Below are positions 1 through 7,711 of a stretch of DNA of 10,103 bases, piece after piece. How positions within the stretch are numbered: the first letter of the stretch is position 1; each line of letters opens with the position of its first letter. The notes below the pieces were generated by a model that was given only the letters and a program-made list of their open reading frames with translations, ran no database searches and was not told where the DNA came from. The stretch comes from RGIG7300 sp045657645 (GTDB lineage Bacteria; Bacillota; Clostridia; Oscillospirales; CAG-272). The stretch covers positions 1 through 10,103 of the forward strand of contig JAZOTL010000141.1 of NCBI GenBank assembly GCA_045657645.1. The letters run 5' to 3'. Position numbers and translations under genes: made by a program.

Positions 1-2
1 TT

Positions 3-1739
3 TTATTTCTCCGAAAGCTCGCTTAAAACCGCGCTTCTTATTGCGTTATAATCCTCGTAATTTACCGAAAGGAGTTGGTCTTTGGGAGCCACTGTACGCT
101 CTGCCACAAAGAACTTCTTTACGTCGGTCTCAAGTATTACCTTTTCGCAGAGAGCGTCAGCCTTTTCCTTGCCGAACCTTGCCTTGTAAGCATTGAGTAT
201 ACGGCAAAGACCTATGCCGCGGCAAAGAGCCTTGAAGCGCAGAGAGGAAAGGGGCTTTGCATCCTTTCCGGGATACACGAAGAACAGATCTCCTGCAGGC
301 CATGTAAAGTATCTCATATCCTCGGCAGGTTCTTTTGTCCACACGGTATAGCCCCAGCGCAGGAAGCCTGCCATGCCCATATACGAGGTTACAACTCCTA
401 TAAACAGGGCCTCGCAAAGATCGCTTGAAAGCAGAGTGTTCGGGTGGGGAGGCTGATTGCATACATACCAGAGGAAACGGCTGTCCTTCAGCTCTTTTCT
501 ATACGCCTCTATCTTATCAGACTCCTTTGACCAGGATTCAAGATTAGGAACGTAATCAACCACCGTATCCTTAAACTCACCTATAAACTCGCTGTGATTT
601 ATAGCCGCCTTAAACACAAAACGTGGAGCAAGCTCCTTTATGTGATCGGTTATCATTCTGTAGGCTGCAGTATCTGCAGGCTCATCCGCCACCACTCTTA
701 CACGGTCTATCTGCTCACTTTCAACAAAATAATCGTGAAGGGCTTTAATATATGCATCAATACCTGCAGCAGTTCGGATATATTTATATACCCCCTCTGC
801 CTCGTCAAAATATCTTATCTTATGTCCGTCCGGGTGTTCTTCGGTGAGCTTTTCAAAGCCGCCCAAGGGGTCGCACCAAACGTTAACAAGGCCGTAGAGG
901 GATATTTCCTCTTTTATGCCAAGCTCGGCGCACATATCTATGTATCTCTGCATATTTGAAAAATCATAGCTGAAGCTGCCGTCAAGCTTTTTTGTAACAG
1001 AAGCTATGGAAAATTCGTAAAGATTAGCCTCTGCCCGCTCTTCAAGATGGCACCACTGACCGCTCCAGGGAGCATCGGAAAGAATAAGTGTTACCGCCTT
1101 CTGCCCTGCCTTTGCCAAGGGTTCAAGGAAGGAGCGCATAATTTCAAAATGCTTATCCGACCACAAGGCACAGCCGTAATATTTTGCAATAGCGCAGTTG
1201 TGCTGCCATATATCAAGATAAAAATCCTCGGTATCACTCATACTAAAGTCATATACCGTAAGGGTAAGATTAATTTCCTCAACCTTTTTTTCATCCTCAA
1301 ACATATCCGCAAGGAACAAGGAGATCTTAATATTGCTCTCCCCTGCCTGTGCTTGCTCCGGCACCTTTACCTCGAAATACAAGGCAACGGTATCCTTTTT
1401 TTCTACCTCTCTTACGGCATCACAAGAAAGCATATCCCCGCGCATAAATCTATCGTCATCCTCAATAAGATCAACAAAGCTTATCTCGGCTTCATACTCA
1501 CATTCTGTTTTAACACGCAGGGTGCTTCTGCGTTTTTGAGCAAAATAGGGCATATCTGAAGCTACAACGCTAAAAGCCTCATCCGCAGTTAAAAGGAGCT
1601 GAAATGCACAGGTGTCATTTTTGGCGCAAACAAGCTCAAGGGATTTGGGATAATCCTTTACCATACCGCTGTTATATATATGGCCCATACCCTTTGTAAG
1701 CTTATAGGTTTCGGGCATTACGGCGTAATTAAATTTCAT
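3..1739 (-). CDS. DUF4091 domain protein, glycoside-hydrolase-like
   Basis: A 578-residue protein that I read as a DUF4091 family member; these are predicted carbohydrate-active proteins with a TIM-barrel-like body, but the substrate cannot be told from sequence. Residues about 1-165 look like an all-beta N-terminal domain. Residues about 170-420 would be the barrel, with an acidic 'ADEPAD' segment at 351-356 that is a candidate active-site loop (inference). Residues about 423-515 match the DUF4091 C-terminal region, with aromatic-rich 'GFLRWGYTVW' followed by 'GDLFFVYPG'. There is no signal peptide or membrane segment, so it is probably cytoplasmic. I chose the ATG at 1739 because GAGGTG lies just upstream; the frame stays open to 1799, but that ATG falls inside the predicted promoter. 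The stop is at bases 3-5. It is transcribed away from the gdpP operon and shows no functional link to it. Family call fairly sure, function unsure. Confidence 0.82.
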   Translation of the reverse strand: MKFNYAVMPETYKLTKGMGHIYNSGMVKDYPKSLELVCAKNDTCAFQLLLTADEAFSVVASDMPYFAQKRRSTLRVKTECEYEAEISFVDLIEDDDRFMRGDMLSCDAVREVEKKDTVALYFEVKVPEQAQAGESNIKISLFLADMFEDEKKVEEINLTLTVYDFSMSDTEDFYLDIWQHNCAIAKYYGCALWSDKHFEIMRSFLEPLAKAGQKAVTLILSDAPWSGQWCHLEERAEANLYEFSIASVTKKLDGSFSYDFSNMQRYIDMCAELGIKEEISLYGLVNVWCDPLGGFEKLTEEHPDGHKIRYFDEAEGVYKYIRTAAGIDAYIKALHDYFVESEQIDRVRVVADEPADTAAYRMITDHIKELAPRFVFKAAINHSEFIGEFKDTVVDYVPNLESWSKESDKIEAYRKELKDSRFLWYVCNQPPHPNTLLSSDLCEALFIGVVTSYMGMAGFLRWGYTVWTKEPAEDMRYFTWPAGDLFFVYPGKDAKPLSSLRFKALCRGIGLCRILNAYKARFGKEKADALCEKVILETDVKKFFVAERTVAPKDQLLSVNYEDYNAIRSAVLSELSEK

Positions 1740-1743
1740 AAAA

Positions 1744-1749
1744 CACCTC
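1744..1749 (-). promoter_or_regulatory. Ribosome binding site of the DUF4091 gene
   Basis: On the minus strand GAGGTG is followed by four T residues and then the ATG at 1739. This site fixes the start codon and argues against the longer in-frame start at 1799, which would add 20 residues with no counterpart in the family that I recognise. Confidence 0.7.
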
Positions 1750-1770
1750 GTAAAAATATCTGTTAAGGCT

Positions 1771-1799
1771 ATTATACACTTTTTTTCACTTACAGACAA
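1771..1799 (-). promoter_or_regulatory. Predicted sigma-A promoter for the DUF4091 gene
   Basis: Read on the minus strand, a perfect TATAAT (-10, bases 1776-1771) sits 17 bp downstream of TTGTCT (-35, bases 1799-1794), which matches four of six consensus positions. Transcription would start near 1764, giving a leader of about 25 nt that contains the ribosome binding site. No operator or riboswitch-like structure is visible in this short leader. Confidence 0.6.
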
Positions 1800-1814
1800 T
1801 ATCTAAAATTAATA

Positions 1815-1843
1815 TTTACAAATGTTATTAACTGTGATAGAAT
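1815..1843 (+). promoter_or_regulatory. Predicted sigma-A promoter for the gdpP-ftsH operon
   Basis: TTTACA (-35, 1815-1820) and TAGAAT (-10, 1838-1843) are separated by 17 bp, and the -10 is preceded by TG plus one base (1835-1836), giving an extended -10. A perfect TATAAT at 1843-1848 overlaps it but has no -35 at good spacing. The start site would be near 1850, leaving a leader of only about 25-35 nt. It is divergent from the DUF4091 promoter, with the two -35 boxes 15 bp apart. No other convincing promoter was noticed between the six downstream genes. Confidence 0.6.
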
Positions 1844-1869
1844 ATAATGTAATAATTTTATCATTGAAC

Positions 1870-1873
1870 GGAG
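1870..1873 (+). promoter_or_regulatory. GGAG ribosome binding site abutting the gdpP ATG
   Basis: GGAG touches the ATG at 1874 with no spacer. In the same operon GGAG lies 8 nt before the rplI ATG and 7 nt before the ftsH ATG. An in-frame CTG at 1883 lies 9 nt after this GGAG, so translation may start there instead; the difference is three residues. Confidence 0.5.
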
Positions 1874-3919
1874 ATGATCCGCCTGAAAAACAAAAACAGA
1901 AATCAGAAATACACGTCAGCCCTGCCCCTCGCAGTAACCTTTGGGGCGGCTATCGTTGCCATACTTGCTTATACTACCGCCATATACTTTTTCAACACAA
2001 AGCCTGTTATAACAGGGCTTGTAACCGTGGCGGCTTACGCAGTTTTGGTGCTTTTGTTCCTTATGGTGCACCGCTTTACACAGACCCACTCTCTTTCGGG
2101 AGCAATAGATTATAACGCAAGCGACCTTGAATGCAACCTTACTCTTAATCTGCTCTCCGAAATATATATGCCCGTGATACTTGTTTCCGATACGGGCAGA
2201 GTAACCTGGTACAACCGCGCGGCAGAGCTTATTTGCGGCGAAAAAAACAACCTTTACGACAAAAGCTTTTTCGAGCTTTGCTCTGTAAAAATATCCGACC
2301 TTACCGCCTCTACAAATGAAACGGGAGAAAGGGTACAGGCCTTTGGCTCCGTTTACCGCGTAAAAGCCTATCCCTTGGGCGGTACAGAGGGCAAAATGAC
2401 CCTTACAGTATGGCAGGATATAGCGGATATCACTGCATTGCAAAAACGCTTTGAGGACGAAACTCCCCTTGCGGCGTTTATAGTGCTCGACAATCTGGAC
2501 GAGCTTATGCAGTATGCAAAGGACAAGTACAGAAGTGCCGCGGCACAGGTCGAGGAGCTGCTTAACAGTTGGGCAGAATCCATTGATGCCATACTCCACG
2601 AATATCAGCGCGACAGGTTCATTATGATCTTCCGCAAACAGCACCTTGAAAACTTTATAAACGGCAGATTTGAAATACTTGACCGCATAAGAAACATCCG
2701 CGTGGGTGACGGTAACCTGCCCGTTACCGTATCTATAGGTATCTCCGATATGGGCGACACCCTTAAAGCCAACGAGGAAATGTCACAGTCGGCCCTTGAT
2801 ATGGCGCTCCAGCGCGGCGGTGACCAGGTAGTGCTTAAAACAAAAGCAGGCACCGAGTTCTACGGCGGCAAGGTGCAGGCTTCCCAAAAGCGCACCAAGG
2901 TACGCGCAAGGGTAGTGGCAGAGGAAATTGCTCACCTTATCTCAAAAAGCAGTAACGTGCTTATAATGGGCCACGTTTACCCGGACTATGACTCCCTTGG
3001 AGCCGCTGTTGGTATGGCAAGATTTGCTATGTCCCTTGAAAAAAAGGTAAATATCATAATCAATCCCTCATCCCCTGAGCTTAAAAAATGCACTGAAAAG
3101 CTTTCGGGAATAAAGGAGTATTATGAAAACGACGTTTTTGTTGATTTTGCCCGCGCCCAGGAAATGATGGACTCCCAAACTCTGCTCATAATAGTGGATA
3201 CAAACAACCGCACACAGTTTGAATCCCCGGACGTTGCGGATAACGCCCACAACATAGTGGTGGTAGACCACCACCGCAAGGCAACCGCCTTTAACTACGA
3301 GCCCCTTACAACCTACATTGAGCCTGCGGCATCCTCTGCAAGTGAGCTTGTGGCGGAAATGCTGGAGCACATACTTTCCCCCGGTACTCTTAACCGCGAG
3401 GAGGCAGACATACTGCTTGCAGGTATAATACTTGATACAAAGCAATTTTCCAAAAACACAAGCTCCCGTACCTTTGGCGCGGCCCTTTACCTGCGTAACG
3501 AGGGCGCAAACCCCCAAAGCGTTACACAACTCTTTAAGTCCGAGCTTACAGACCTTATAAAGGAAGCAGGCTTTGAAGCAAATGCAGTTATATACAAAAA
3601 CAGCATAGCAATAGCACAGGGCGGTGATAACGGCGAAAGCCCTGCCCGTAGCCGTATAGCCGCGGCAAAGGCGGCAGACAAGCTTCTAAACGTAAAGGAT
3701 ATAGACGCATCCTTTGTTATATGCCAATCGGGTGATGCCATATTTATTTCGGGTAGAAGCCAGGGTAATATAAACGTGGGTCTGGTGCTTGAAAAGCTGG
3801 GCGGCGGCGGACATTTTGACGCGGCAGCCGTACAGTTTAACGGCATTAGTGTACCCCAGGCGGTAGCAAAGCTTAAAAGAGCTATCGACGAATATTTAAT
3901 TGAAAATACTGATTTATAA
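1874..3919 (+). CDS. gdpP: Cyclic-di-AMP phosphodiesterase GdpP (DHH family)
   Basis: Membrane-bound enzyme that hydrolyses c-di-AMP to pApA, controlling a Firmicute second messenger for osmotic and cell-wall homeostasis. The 681 residues are close to the usual 650-680. Two membrane segments lie at about 13-38 and 44-66, then a PAS domain at about 95-190. A degenerate GGDEF domain follows at about 195-325; its signature position reads 'QRDRFIMIF' instead of GGDEF, as is usual in GdpP. The DHH/DHHA1 catalytic half fills 340-675. All metal and substrate motifs are present: H367, D371 and D373 in 'GHVYPDYDSLG', D442 in 'IIVDTNN', D465-H466-H467, D521 in 'ILDTKQF', and GGGGH at 643-647. It is first in the operon and lies 12 bp before rplI, as in Bacillus (yybT-rplI-dnaC). 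The start is uncertain by three codons because the GGAG abuts the ATG. The enzyme should be active. Confidence 0.96.
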   Translation: MIRLKNKNRNQKYTSALPLAVTFGAAIVAILAYTTAIYFFNTKPVITGLVTVAAYAVLVLLFLMVHRFTQTHSLSGAIDYNASDLECNLTLNLLSEIYMPVILVSDTGRVTWYNRAAELICGEKNNLYDKSFFELCSVKISDLTASTNETGERVQAFGSVYRVKAYPLGGTEGKMTLTVWQDIADITALQKRFEDETPLAAFIVLDNLDELMQYAKDKYRSAAAQVEELLNSWAESIDAILHEYQRDRFIMIFRKQHLENFINGRFEILDRIRNIRVGDGNLPVTVSIGISDMGDTLKANEEMSQSALDMALQRGGDQVVLKTKAGTEFYGGKVQASQKRTKVRARVVAEEIAHLISKSSNVLIMGHVYPDYDSLGAAVGMARFAMSLEKKVNIIINPSSPELKKCTEKLSGIKEYYENDVFVDFARAQEMMDSQTLLIIVDTNNRTQFESPDVADNAHNIVVVDHHRKATAFNYEPLTTYIEPAASSASELVAEMLEHILSPGTLNREEADILLAGIILDTKQFSKNTSSRTFGAALYLRNEGANPQSVTQLFKSELTDLIKEAGFEANAVIYKNSIAIAQGGDNGESPARSRIAAAKAADKLLNVKDIDASFVICQSGDAIFISGRSQGNINVGLVLEKLGGGGHFDAAAVQFNGISVPQAVAKLKRAIDEYLIENTDL

Positions 3920-3931
3920 GGAGATAAAAAA

Positions 3932-4378
3932 ATGAAGGTAATTCTTACTAAAGACGTAAAGGCCCAGGGTAAGGCGGGTCAGGTTATAAACGTTTCCGAC
4001 GGATACGCACGCAACTTCCTTTTCCCCAAGGGCTTGGCAATAGAGGCGGATGCAAAGGCACTTAACGATATTAAGAACAAGGAATCCTCCAAAGCCCACA
4101 AAATAGAGGTTGAAACAAACGAAGCAAAGGCTGTTGCACAAAAGCTTGAGGGCGTTCAGGTGAAAATAGTTTGCCAGTCGGGCACAGACGGACGCCTTTA
4201 CGGCTCCGTTACCTCAAAGGATATATGCGAAGAGCTGAAAAAGCAGCACGGTATTGAGGTAGATAAAAGAAAGCTCTCTCTTAGTGACCCCATAAAGACC
4301 TACGGCACCTACGCTGTAGACGTTAAGCTCTACACAGGCGTTTCGGGTAAAGTAAACGTAGTAGTAGCAGACAAATAA
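3932..4378 (+). CDS. rplI: 50S ribosomal protein L9
   Basis: Ribosomal protein L9, which binds 23S rRNA near the L1 stalk and helps keep the reading frame. The 148-residue length is normal for the family. The N-terminal RNA-binding domain carries the family signature around residues 13-40 ('GYARNFLFPKGLA'). A lysine-rich connecting helix spans about 41-75, and the C-terminal domain has 'GRLYGSVTSKDI' at about 91-102. GGAG stands 8 nt before the ATG, giving a strong start. It is placed between gdpP and dnaB with gaps of 12 and 22 bp, the usual Firmicute arrangement. Nothing odd was seen. Confidence 0.98.
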   Translation: MKVILTKDVKAQGKAGQVINVSDGYARNFLFPKGLAIEADAKALNDIKNKESSKAHKIEVETNEAKAVAQKLEGVQVKIVCQSGTDGRLYGSVTSKDICEELKKQHGIEVDKRKLSLSDPIKTYGTYAVDVKLYTGVSGKVNVVVADK

Positions 4379-4400
4379 TTTTTTCAAGGAAGTATTAAAA

Positions 4401-5753
4401 ATGCCCCAATTATCTGATGAACTGGGCAGAAAATTGCCCTTTTCCCTTGAAGCGGAGCAGTCCGTTTTAGGCTCTATACTTATTGACCCCGAGTGCTTTG
4501 ACATTCTGCCGGAGCTTCTATCCTCCGATGATTTTTACCTTGACGAGCACAGGGATATATACCACGCAATGCAGAGCCTGTATCTGGAAAGCAAGGCCAT
4601 AGACCCCATAACCCTTATAGACACCCTTATAAAGCAGGGCGTGTATAACGAGGCAGAAAGCAACAGATATATAAAGCTGATAGCAGAGGTTGTGCCAACC
4701 TCCGCAAACGTAAAGGAATACGCAAAGATAGTCCACGATAACGCCAAGCTGCGCTCCCTTATCGAGGAATGCTCGGAAATTACCGACAGAGCATTTACCG
4801 CACAGGGCGAAGCGGCGGCAATCATCGGTGATGCAGAGCAAAGAATTTTTGCCCTTGCACAGGATAACGTGCAAAAAAGCTTTGCCAGCATACAGGACGT
4901 ACTTGTAAACACCCTTGGACAGATAAAGCAGGTTCAGCTGGAAGGCCCCGGCGCTATGACTATCCCTACAGGCTTTTCAGGCGTTGACCGTGTGCTTGTA
5001 GGTATGGGTAAAAGTGACCTTGTGCTTATAGGTGCCCGCCCCGGTATGGGTAAAACAAGCTTTGCGCTTAACATAGCAACCGCAGTTGCCCGTATGTATA
5101 AGGAGCAGGGCAACAACAAGTCTGTATGTATATTCTCCCTTGAAATGTCAAACGAACAGCTTGTTCAGCGTTTACTTTCAAGTGAGGCTATGGTTGACAG
5201 TACAAACCTGCGTTCAGGTATGCTTTCTCCCGACGAGTGGACAAAGCTTGCACAGGCATCCTCTGTGCTTTCCGAGCTTAACGTAAAAACCGACGATACC
5301 ACCGGTATGACCATAACCGCAATGAAGGCAAAGCTCCGCCGCGAAAAGAACGTGGGTATGGTTATAATCGACTACCTGCAGTTAATGCAGAGTGACCGTA
5401 AATTTGACAACCGCGTAAACGAGGTTGGTGAAATTTCAAGAAACCTGAAGATAATGGCAAAGGAATTCAACGTTCCCGATAAGTGCAGTGGTGAAGAAAA
5501 CCGTGGTCCCGAATCCAGAACCGATAAAAAGCCCATGCTTTCCGACCTTCGTGACTCGGGTGCCATAGAGCAGGACGCGGATATAGTTATGTTCCTTTAC
5601 CGTGATGAATATTACAACAAGGAACAGCCCCAAAGCACCGCAAAGGTTATTATTGCAAAGAACCGTCACGGCGGCACCGGCGAGATCGACGTTGCCTTCC
5701 TCGGCCAGTACACCAAGTTCCAATCTCTTGAACATAACATTCCCGAGCCTTAA
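4401..5753 (+). CDS. dnaB: Replicative DNA helicase DnaB, with an altered H3 motif
   Basis: Hexameric 5'-3' helicase that unwinds DNA at the replication fork (called DnaC in Bacillus). At 450 residues its length is normal. The N-terminal primase-interacting domain covers about 12-113, a linker follows, and the RecA-like ATPase covers about 180-445. Walker A is 'GARPGMGKTS' (211-220, K218 and T219); Walker B is 'MVIIDYLQLMQ' (320-330, D324). The later motifs 'SGAIEQDADIVMF' and the arginine-finger segment 'KNRHGG' are intact. AAGGA lies 10 nt before the ATG. One feature is odd: residues 360-367 read DKCSGEEN, where DnaB proteins normally have a hydrophobic strand followed by S-Q-L-S/N just before the conserved R (R368 here). 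The length is unchanged and the frame is open on both sides. If real, the motif H3 glutamine is lost (E365 aligns with it) and a buried strand becomes polar; otherwise it is a sequence artefact. Gene identity is certain. Confidence 0.96.
   Translation: MPQLSDELGRKLPFSLEAEQSVLGSILIDPECFDILPELLSSDDFYLDEHRDIYHAMQSLYLESKAIDPITLIDTLIKQGVYNEAESNRYIKLIAEVVPTSANVKEYAKIVHDNAKLRSLIEECSEITDRAFTAQGEAAAIIGDAEQRIFALAQDNVQKSFASIQDVLVNTLGQIKQVQLEGPGAMTIPTGFSGVDRVLVGMGKSDLVLIGARPGMGKTSFALNIATAVARMYKEQGNNKSVCIFSLEMSNEQLVQRLLSSEAMVDSTNLRSGMLSPDEWTKLAQASSVLSELNVKTDDTTGMTITAMKAKLRREKNVGMVIIDYLQLMQSDRKFDNRVNEVGEISRNLKIMAKEFNVPDKCSGEENRGPESRTDKKPMLSDLRDSGAIEQDADIVMFLYRDEYYNKEQPQSTAKVIIAKNRHGGTGEIDVAFLGQYTKFQSLEHNIPEP
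5478..5501 (+). other. Divergent 24-base block inside dnaB at motif H3
   Basis: Codons 360-367 encode DKCSGEEN between fully conserved flanks ('KEFNVP' before, 'RGPESRTDKKP' after). The family pattern at this place is a hydrophobic strand followed by S-Q-L-S/N. The block keeps the exact family length. Reading it in the other forward frames or on the complement does not recover the expected motif, so a simple pair of compensating frameshifts does not explain it. Confidence 0.7.
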
Positions 5754-5756
5754 TAT

Positions 5757-7139
5757 ATGTTTAAAAAGAAAATAGAACACCTTATGGGTGCATACAATAT
5801 GGTAGAGAAGGATGAAAGGATAGCAGTTGCCTTTTCGGGCGGAGCTGACTCCACCGTGCTTCTGCACTATCTTAACACCCACCGCAAAAACGTGTGTGCA
5901 ATCCATATAAACCATATGATACGTGGCGAAGAGGCAGACCGTGATGAAGAATTCTGCCGCCTTTTCTGCCAAAGCCGTAACATCTCCTTCTTTTCAAAAA
6001 GGGTGGACGTTCCCGCCTATTCAAAAAAAGAGGGCGTTGGTATGGAGGAAGCGGCCCGCATACTGCGCTACCAAGCTATTGAGGAAATATGCACAGCGCA
6101 GGGTATTACAAAGGTTGCCACCGCTCACCACGCAGATGACAATGCAGAAACTCTGCTCTTTAACATAGCAAGGGGCGCTTCCCTTGCAGGTGCAAGAGGT
6201 ATTCCTGCCGTTAGGGGTATGTATATACGTCCCCTGTTATCAGTTACCCGTGATGAAATACTCCTTTATGCAAAGGCCAATGGCGTTGAATACGTAAACG
6301 ATTCCACAAACACCGATACCGAATATACCCGTAACTATATACGCCATAAAATAATCCCCTCCCTTAAAAGGGTAAACCCCAAGCTTTGCGATGCGATACA
6401 CCGTTTTACAAAAAGCTGTACAAGAGATGAGGATTATCTGTCCCAAGCGGCAGCCGCACTGCCTGCGGATATTAGCAGAAGGGAGCTTTCTTCCCTCCAC
6501 GATGCTTTGCTCTCCCGCCGCCTTGAAATTCTTGCAAAAAAGGCAGGAGCACAGCTCTCCTATACCCAGCTTGATACGGCAATCACCCTTGTGAGGGATA
6601 AAAATAATTACCATACCCTTGATATTTCGGATAAAGTAGAGTTTATCTGTGACAGAAACAGGGTATACTTTACGGCAAGGAGCCGCTCCCATATGCCCTC
6701 GCACGCAGCAAGTGCAGCACCCCAAGCCGAAGCAAGTGAAGCTACAATTCCCCTTACTCCCTTAAATGAAGGCGAAAATAACATCCCCCATCTCTCCTGC
6801 AGTGTTTTTCTTACCACAGATTTGGCAGAGTGGGAAAGAATGAAAAATATTTACAAAATATCTATTTACACAACGATAGATTTTGATAATATTAAAGGTA
6901 ACTTATACCTGCGCACAAGGCAACCACACGATGGGATACGTGCAAAGGGTATGACAAAGAAAGTAAAAAAACTCCTTTGTGACTCCGGCATCCCCGTAAG
7001 GGAAAGAGACACACTCCCCTTTATCACCGATAGTGAGGGTATAGTGTGGATACCGAGTGTTGCAATAAGAGATAACGCAAAAAATAAAAAGGAGACCGAG
7101 CGCAAGCTGTATATCGGTTATAAGAGGCACTATGAATAA
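5757..7139 (+). CDS. tilS: tRNA(Ile)-lysidine synthase TilS
   Basis: Uses ATP and lysine to convert C34 of tRNA-Ile(CAU) to lysidine, so that the tRNA reads AUA instead of AUG. It is essential in most bacteria and fits this genome's heavy AUA use. The 460 residues fit the family. The N-terminal PP-loop is 'SGGADS' (27-32), then 'HINHMIRGEEAD' (about 50-61) and 'ATAHHADDNAETLL' (about 121-134), all diagnostic. The TilS C-terminal domain lies at about 380-450 ('RTRQPHDGI', 'KKVKKLLCDSGIP', 'WIPSVAIRD'). Between the substrate-binding part and this domain is an Ala/Ser/Pro-rich stretch (about 308-340) that looks like a flexible linker. The ATG lies 3 bases after the dnaB stop with no Shine-Dalgarno sequence, so translation is probably coupled to dnaB. 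Its 3' end overlaps hpt by 8 bp. Start fairly sure, identity very sure. Confidence 0.95.
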   Translation: MFKKKIEHLMGAYNMVEKDERIAVAFSGGADSTVLLHYLNTHRKNVCAIHINHMIRGEEADRDEEFCRLFCQSRNISFFSKRVDVPAYSKKEGVGMEEAARILRYQAIEEICTAQGITKVATAHHADDNAETLLFNIARGASLAGARGIPAVRGMYIRPLLSVTRDEILLYAKANGVEYVNDSTNTDTEYTRNYIRHKIIPSLKRVNPKLCDAIHRFTKSCTRDEDYLSQAAAALPADISRRELSSLHDALLSRRLEILAKKAGAQLSYTQLDTAITLVRDKNNYHTLDISDKVEFICDRNRVYFTARSRSHMPSHAASAAPQAEASEATIPLTPLNEGENNIPHLSCSVFLTTDLAEWERMKNIYKISIYTTIDFDNIKGNLYLRTRQPHDGIRAKGMTKKVKKLLCDSGIPVRERDTLPFITDSEGIVWIPSVAIRDNAKNKKETERKLYIGYKRHYE

Positions 7140-7689
7140 CAACAAAATTATCAAGGAAATCCTTATAGACGAAAAAACAATCGAAGCAACCGTTTCAAGA
7201 ATAGCGGCGCAGATAGACCACGACTACAAGGACAGCACAAAGAAGCTCCTTCTGCTCTGCATACTCAAGGGCTCTGTAGTATTTATGGGCGACCTTATGA
7301 AGCACGTTACCCACCCCGTAGAGATAGACTTTATGAAGGTATCCTCTTACGGAAGCGGTACAAAAACAAAGGGAAGCGTAAATATTATCCTTGATCTTTT
7401 AAGAAAGGATCTTCCCGATGTGGATATACTTATAATTGAAGATATTATCGACAGCGGCCGCACCCTTTCCTACCTTGTGGAATATCTTTCCTTAAAGGGC
7501 GCGCATTCTGTAAAAACCTGCACCTTGCTTGATAAGCCTTCCAGACGTGAGGTGGAATTTACACCCGATTACGTAGGTATGGAAATTCCCGATGAATTTG
7601 TTGTAGGCTACGGCCTTGATTATGATGAGCAATACCGCGCATTACCCTATGTGGGTATTCTCGATCCCTCGGTTTACGAAGGAAAATAG
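7132..7689 (+). CDS. hpt: Hypoxanthine phosphoribosyltransferase
   Basis: Purine salvage enzyme that joins hypoxanthine (and usually guanine) to PRPP to give IMP or GMP. At 185 residues it has the usual size. The PRPP-binding signature is 'IIEDIIDSGRT' (about 101-111, E103 and D104 acidic pair, S108-G109-R110-T111 loop). 'LKGSVVFMGDL' (about 45-55) matches the PPi-binding loop, and 'FVVGYGLDYDEQYR' (about 157-170) is the conserved C-terminal metal/purine-site region. The ATG overlaps the last codons of tilS by 8 bp, with GAGG four bases upstream, so the two are translationally coupled. tilS-hpt-ftsH is a classic Firmicute cluster. Nothing unusual seen. Confidence 0.97.
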   Translation: MNNNKIIKEILIDEKTIEATVSRIAAQIDHDYKDSTKKLLLLCILKGSVVFMGDLMKHVTHPVEIDFMKVSSYGSGTKTKGSVNIILDLLRKDLPDVDILIIEDIIDSGRTLSYLVEYLSLKGAHSVKTCTLLDKPSRREVEFTPDYVGMEIPDEFVVGYGLDYDEQYRALPYVGILDPSVYEGK

Positions 7690-7711
7690 GATTTTTTAAC
7701 GGAGATAAAGA

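Noticed and set aside
1776..1795. T-run between two CACTT copies as a possible terminator
   Set aside because: The flanking CACTT copies are direct, not inverted, so no hairpin forms; the stretch is better explained as promoter spacer.
1740..1799. Longer N-terminus (20 extra residues) for the DUF4091 protein
   Set aside because: That start lies in the predicted promoter, whereas the ATG at 1739 has a GAGGTG four bases upstream.
1916..2644. A 242-codon open frame on the minus strand opposite gdpP
   Set aside because: It overlaps well-supported GdpP membrane, PAS and GGDEF-like coding sequence, has no family resemblance, and has no promoter or ribosome binding site that I could see.
5470..5510. 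Compensating frameshifts or an intein scar as the cause of the dnaB H3 block
   Set aside because: No other frame or strand gives the expected motif, the length is unchanged, and the best-known DnaB intein site is at the later SG/SIEQ position, not here.
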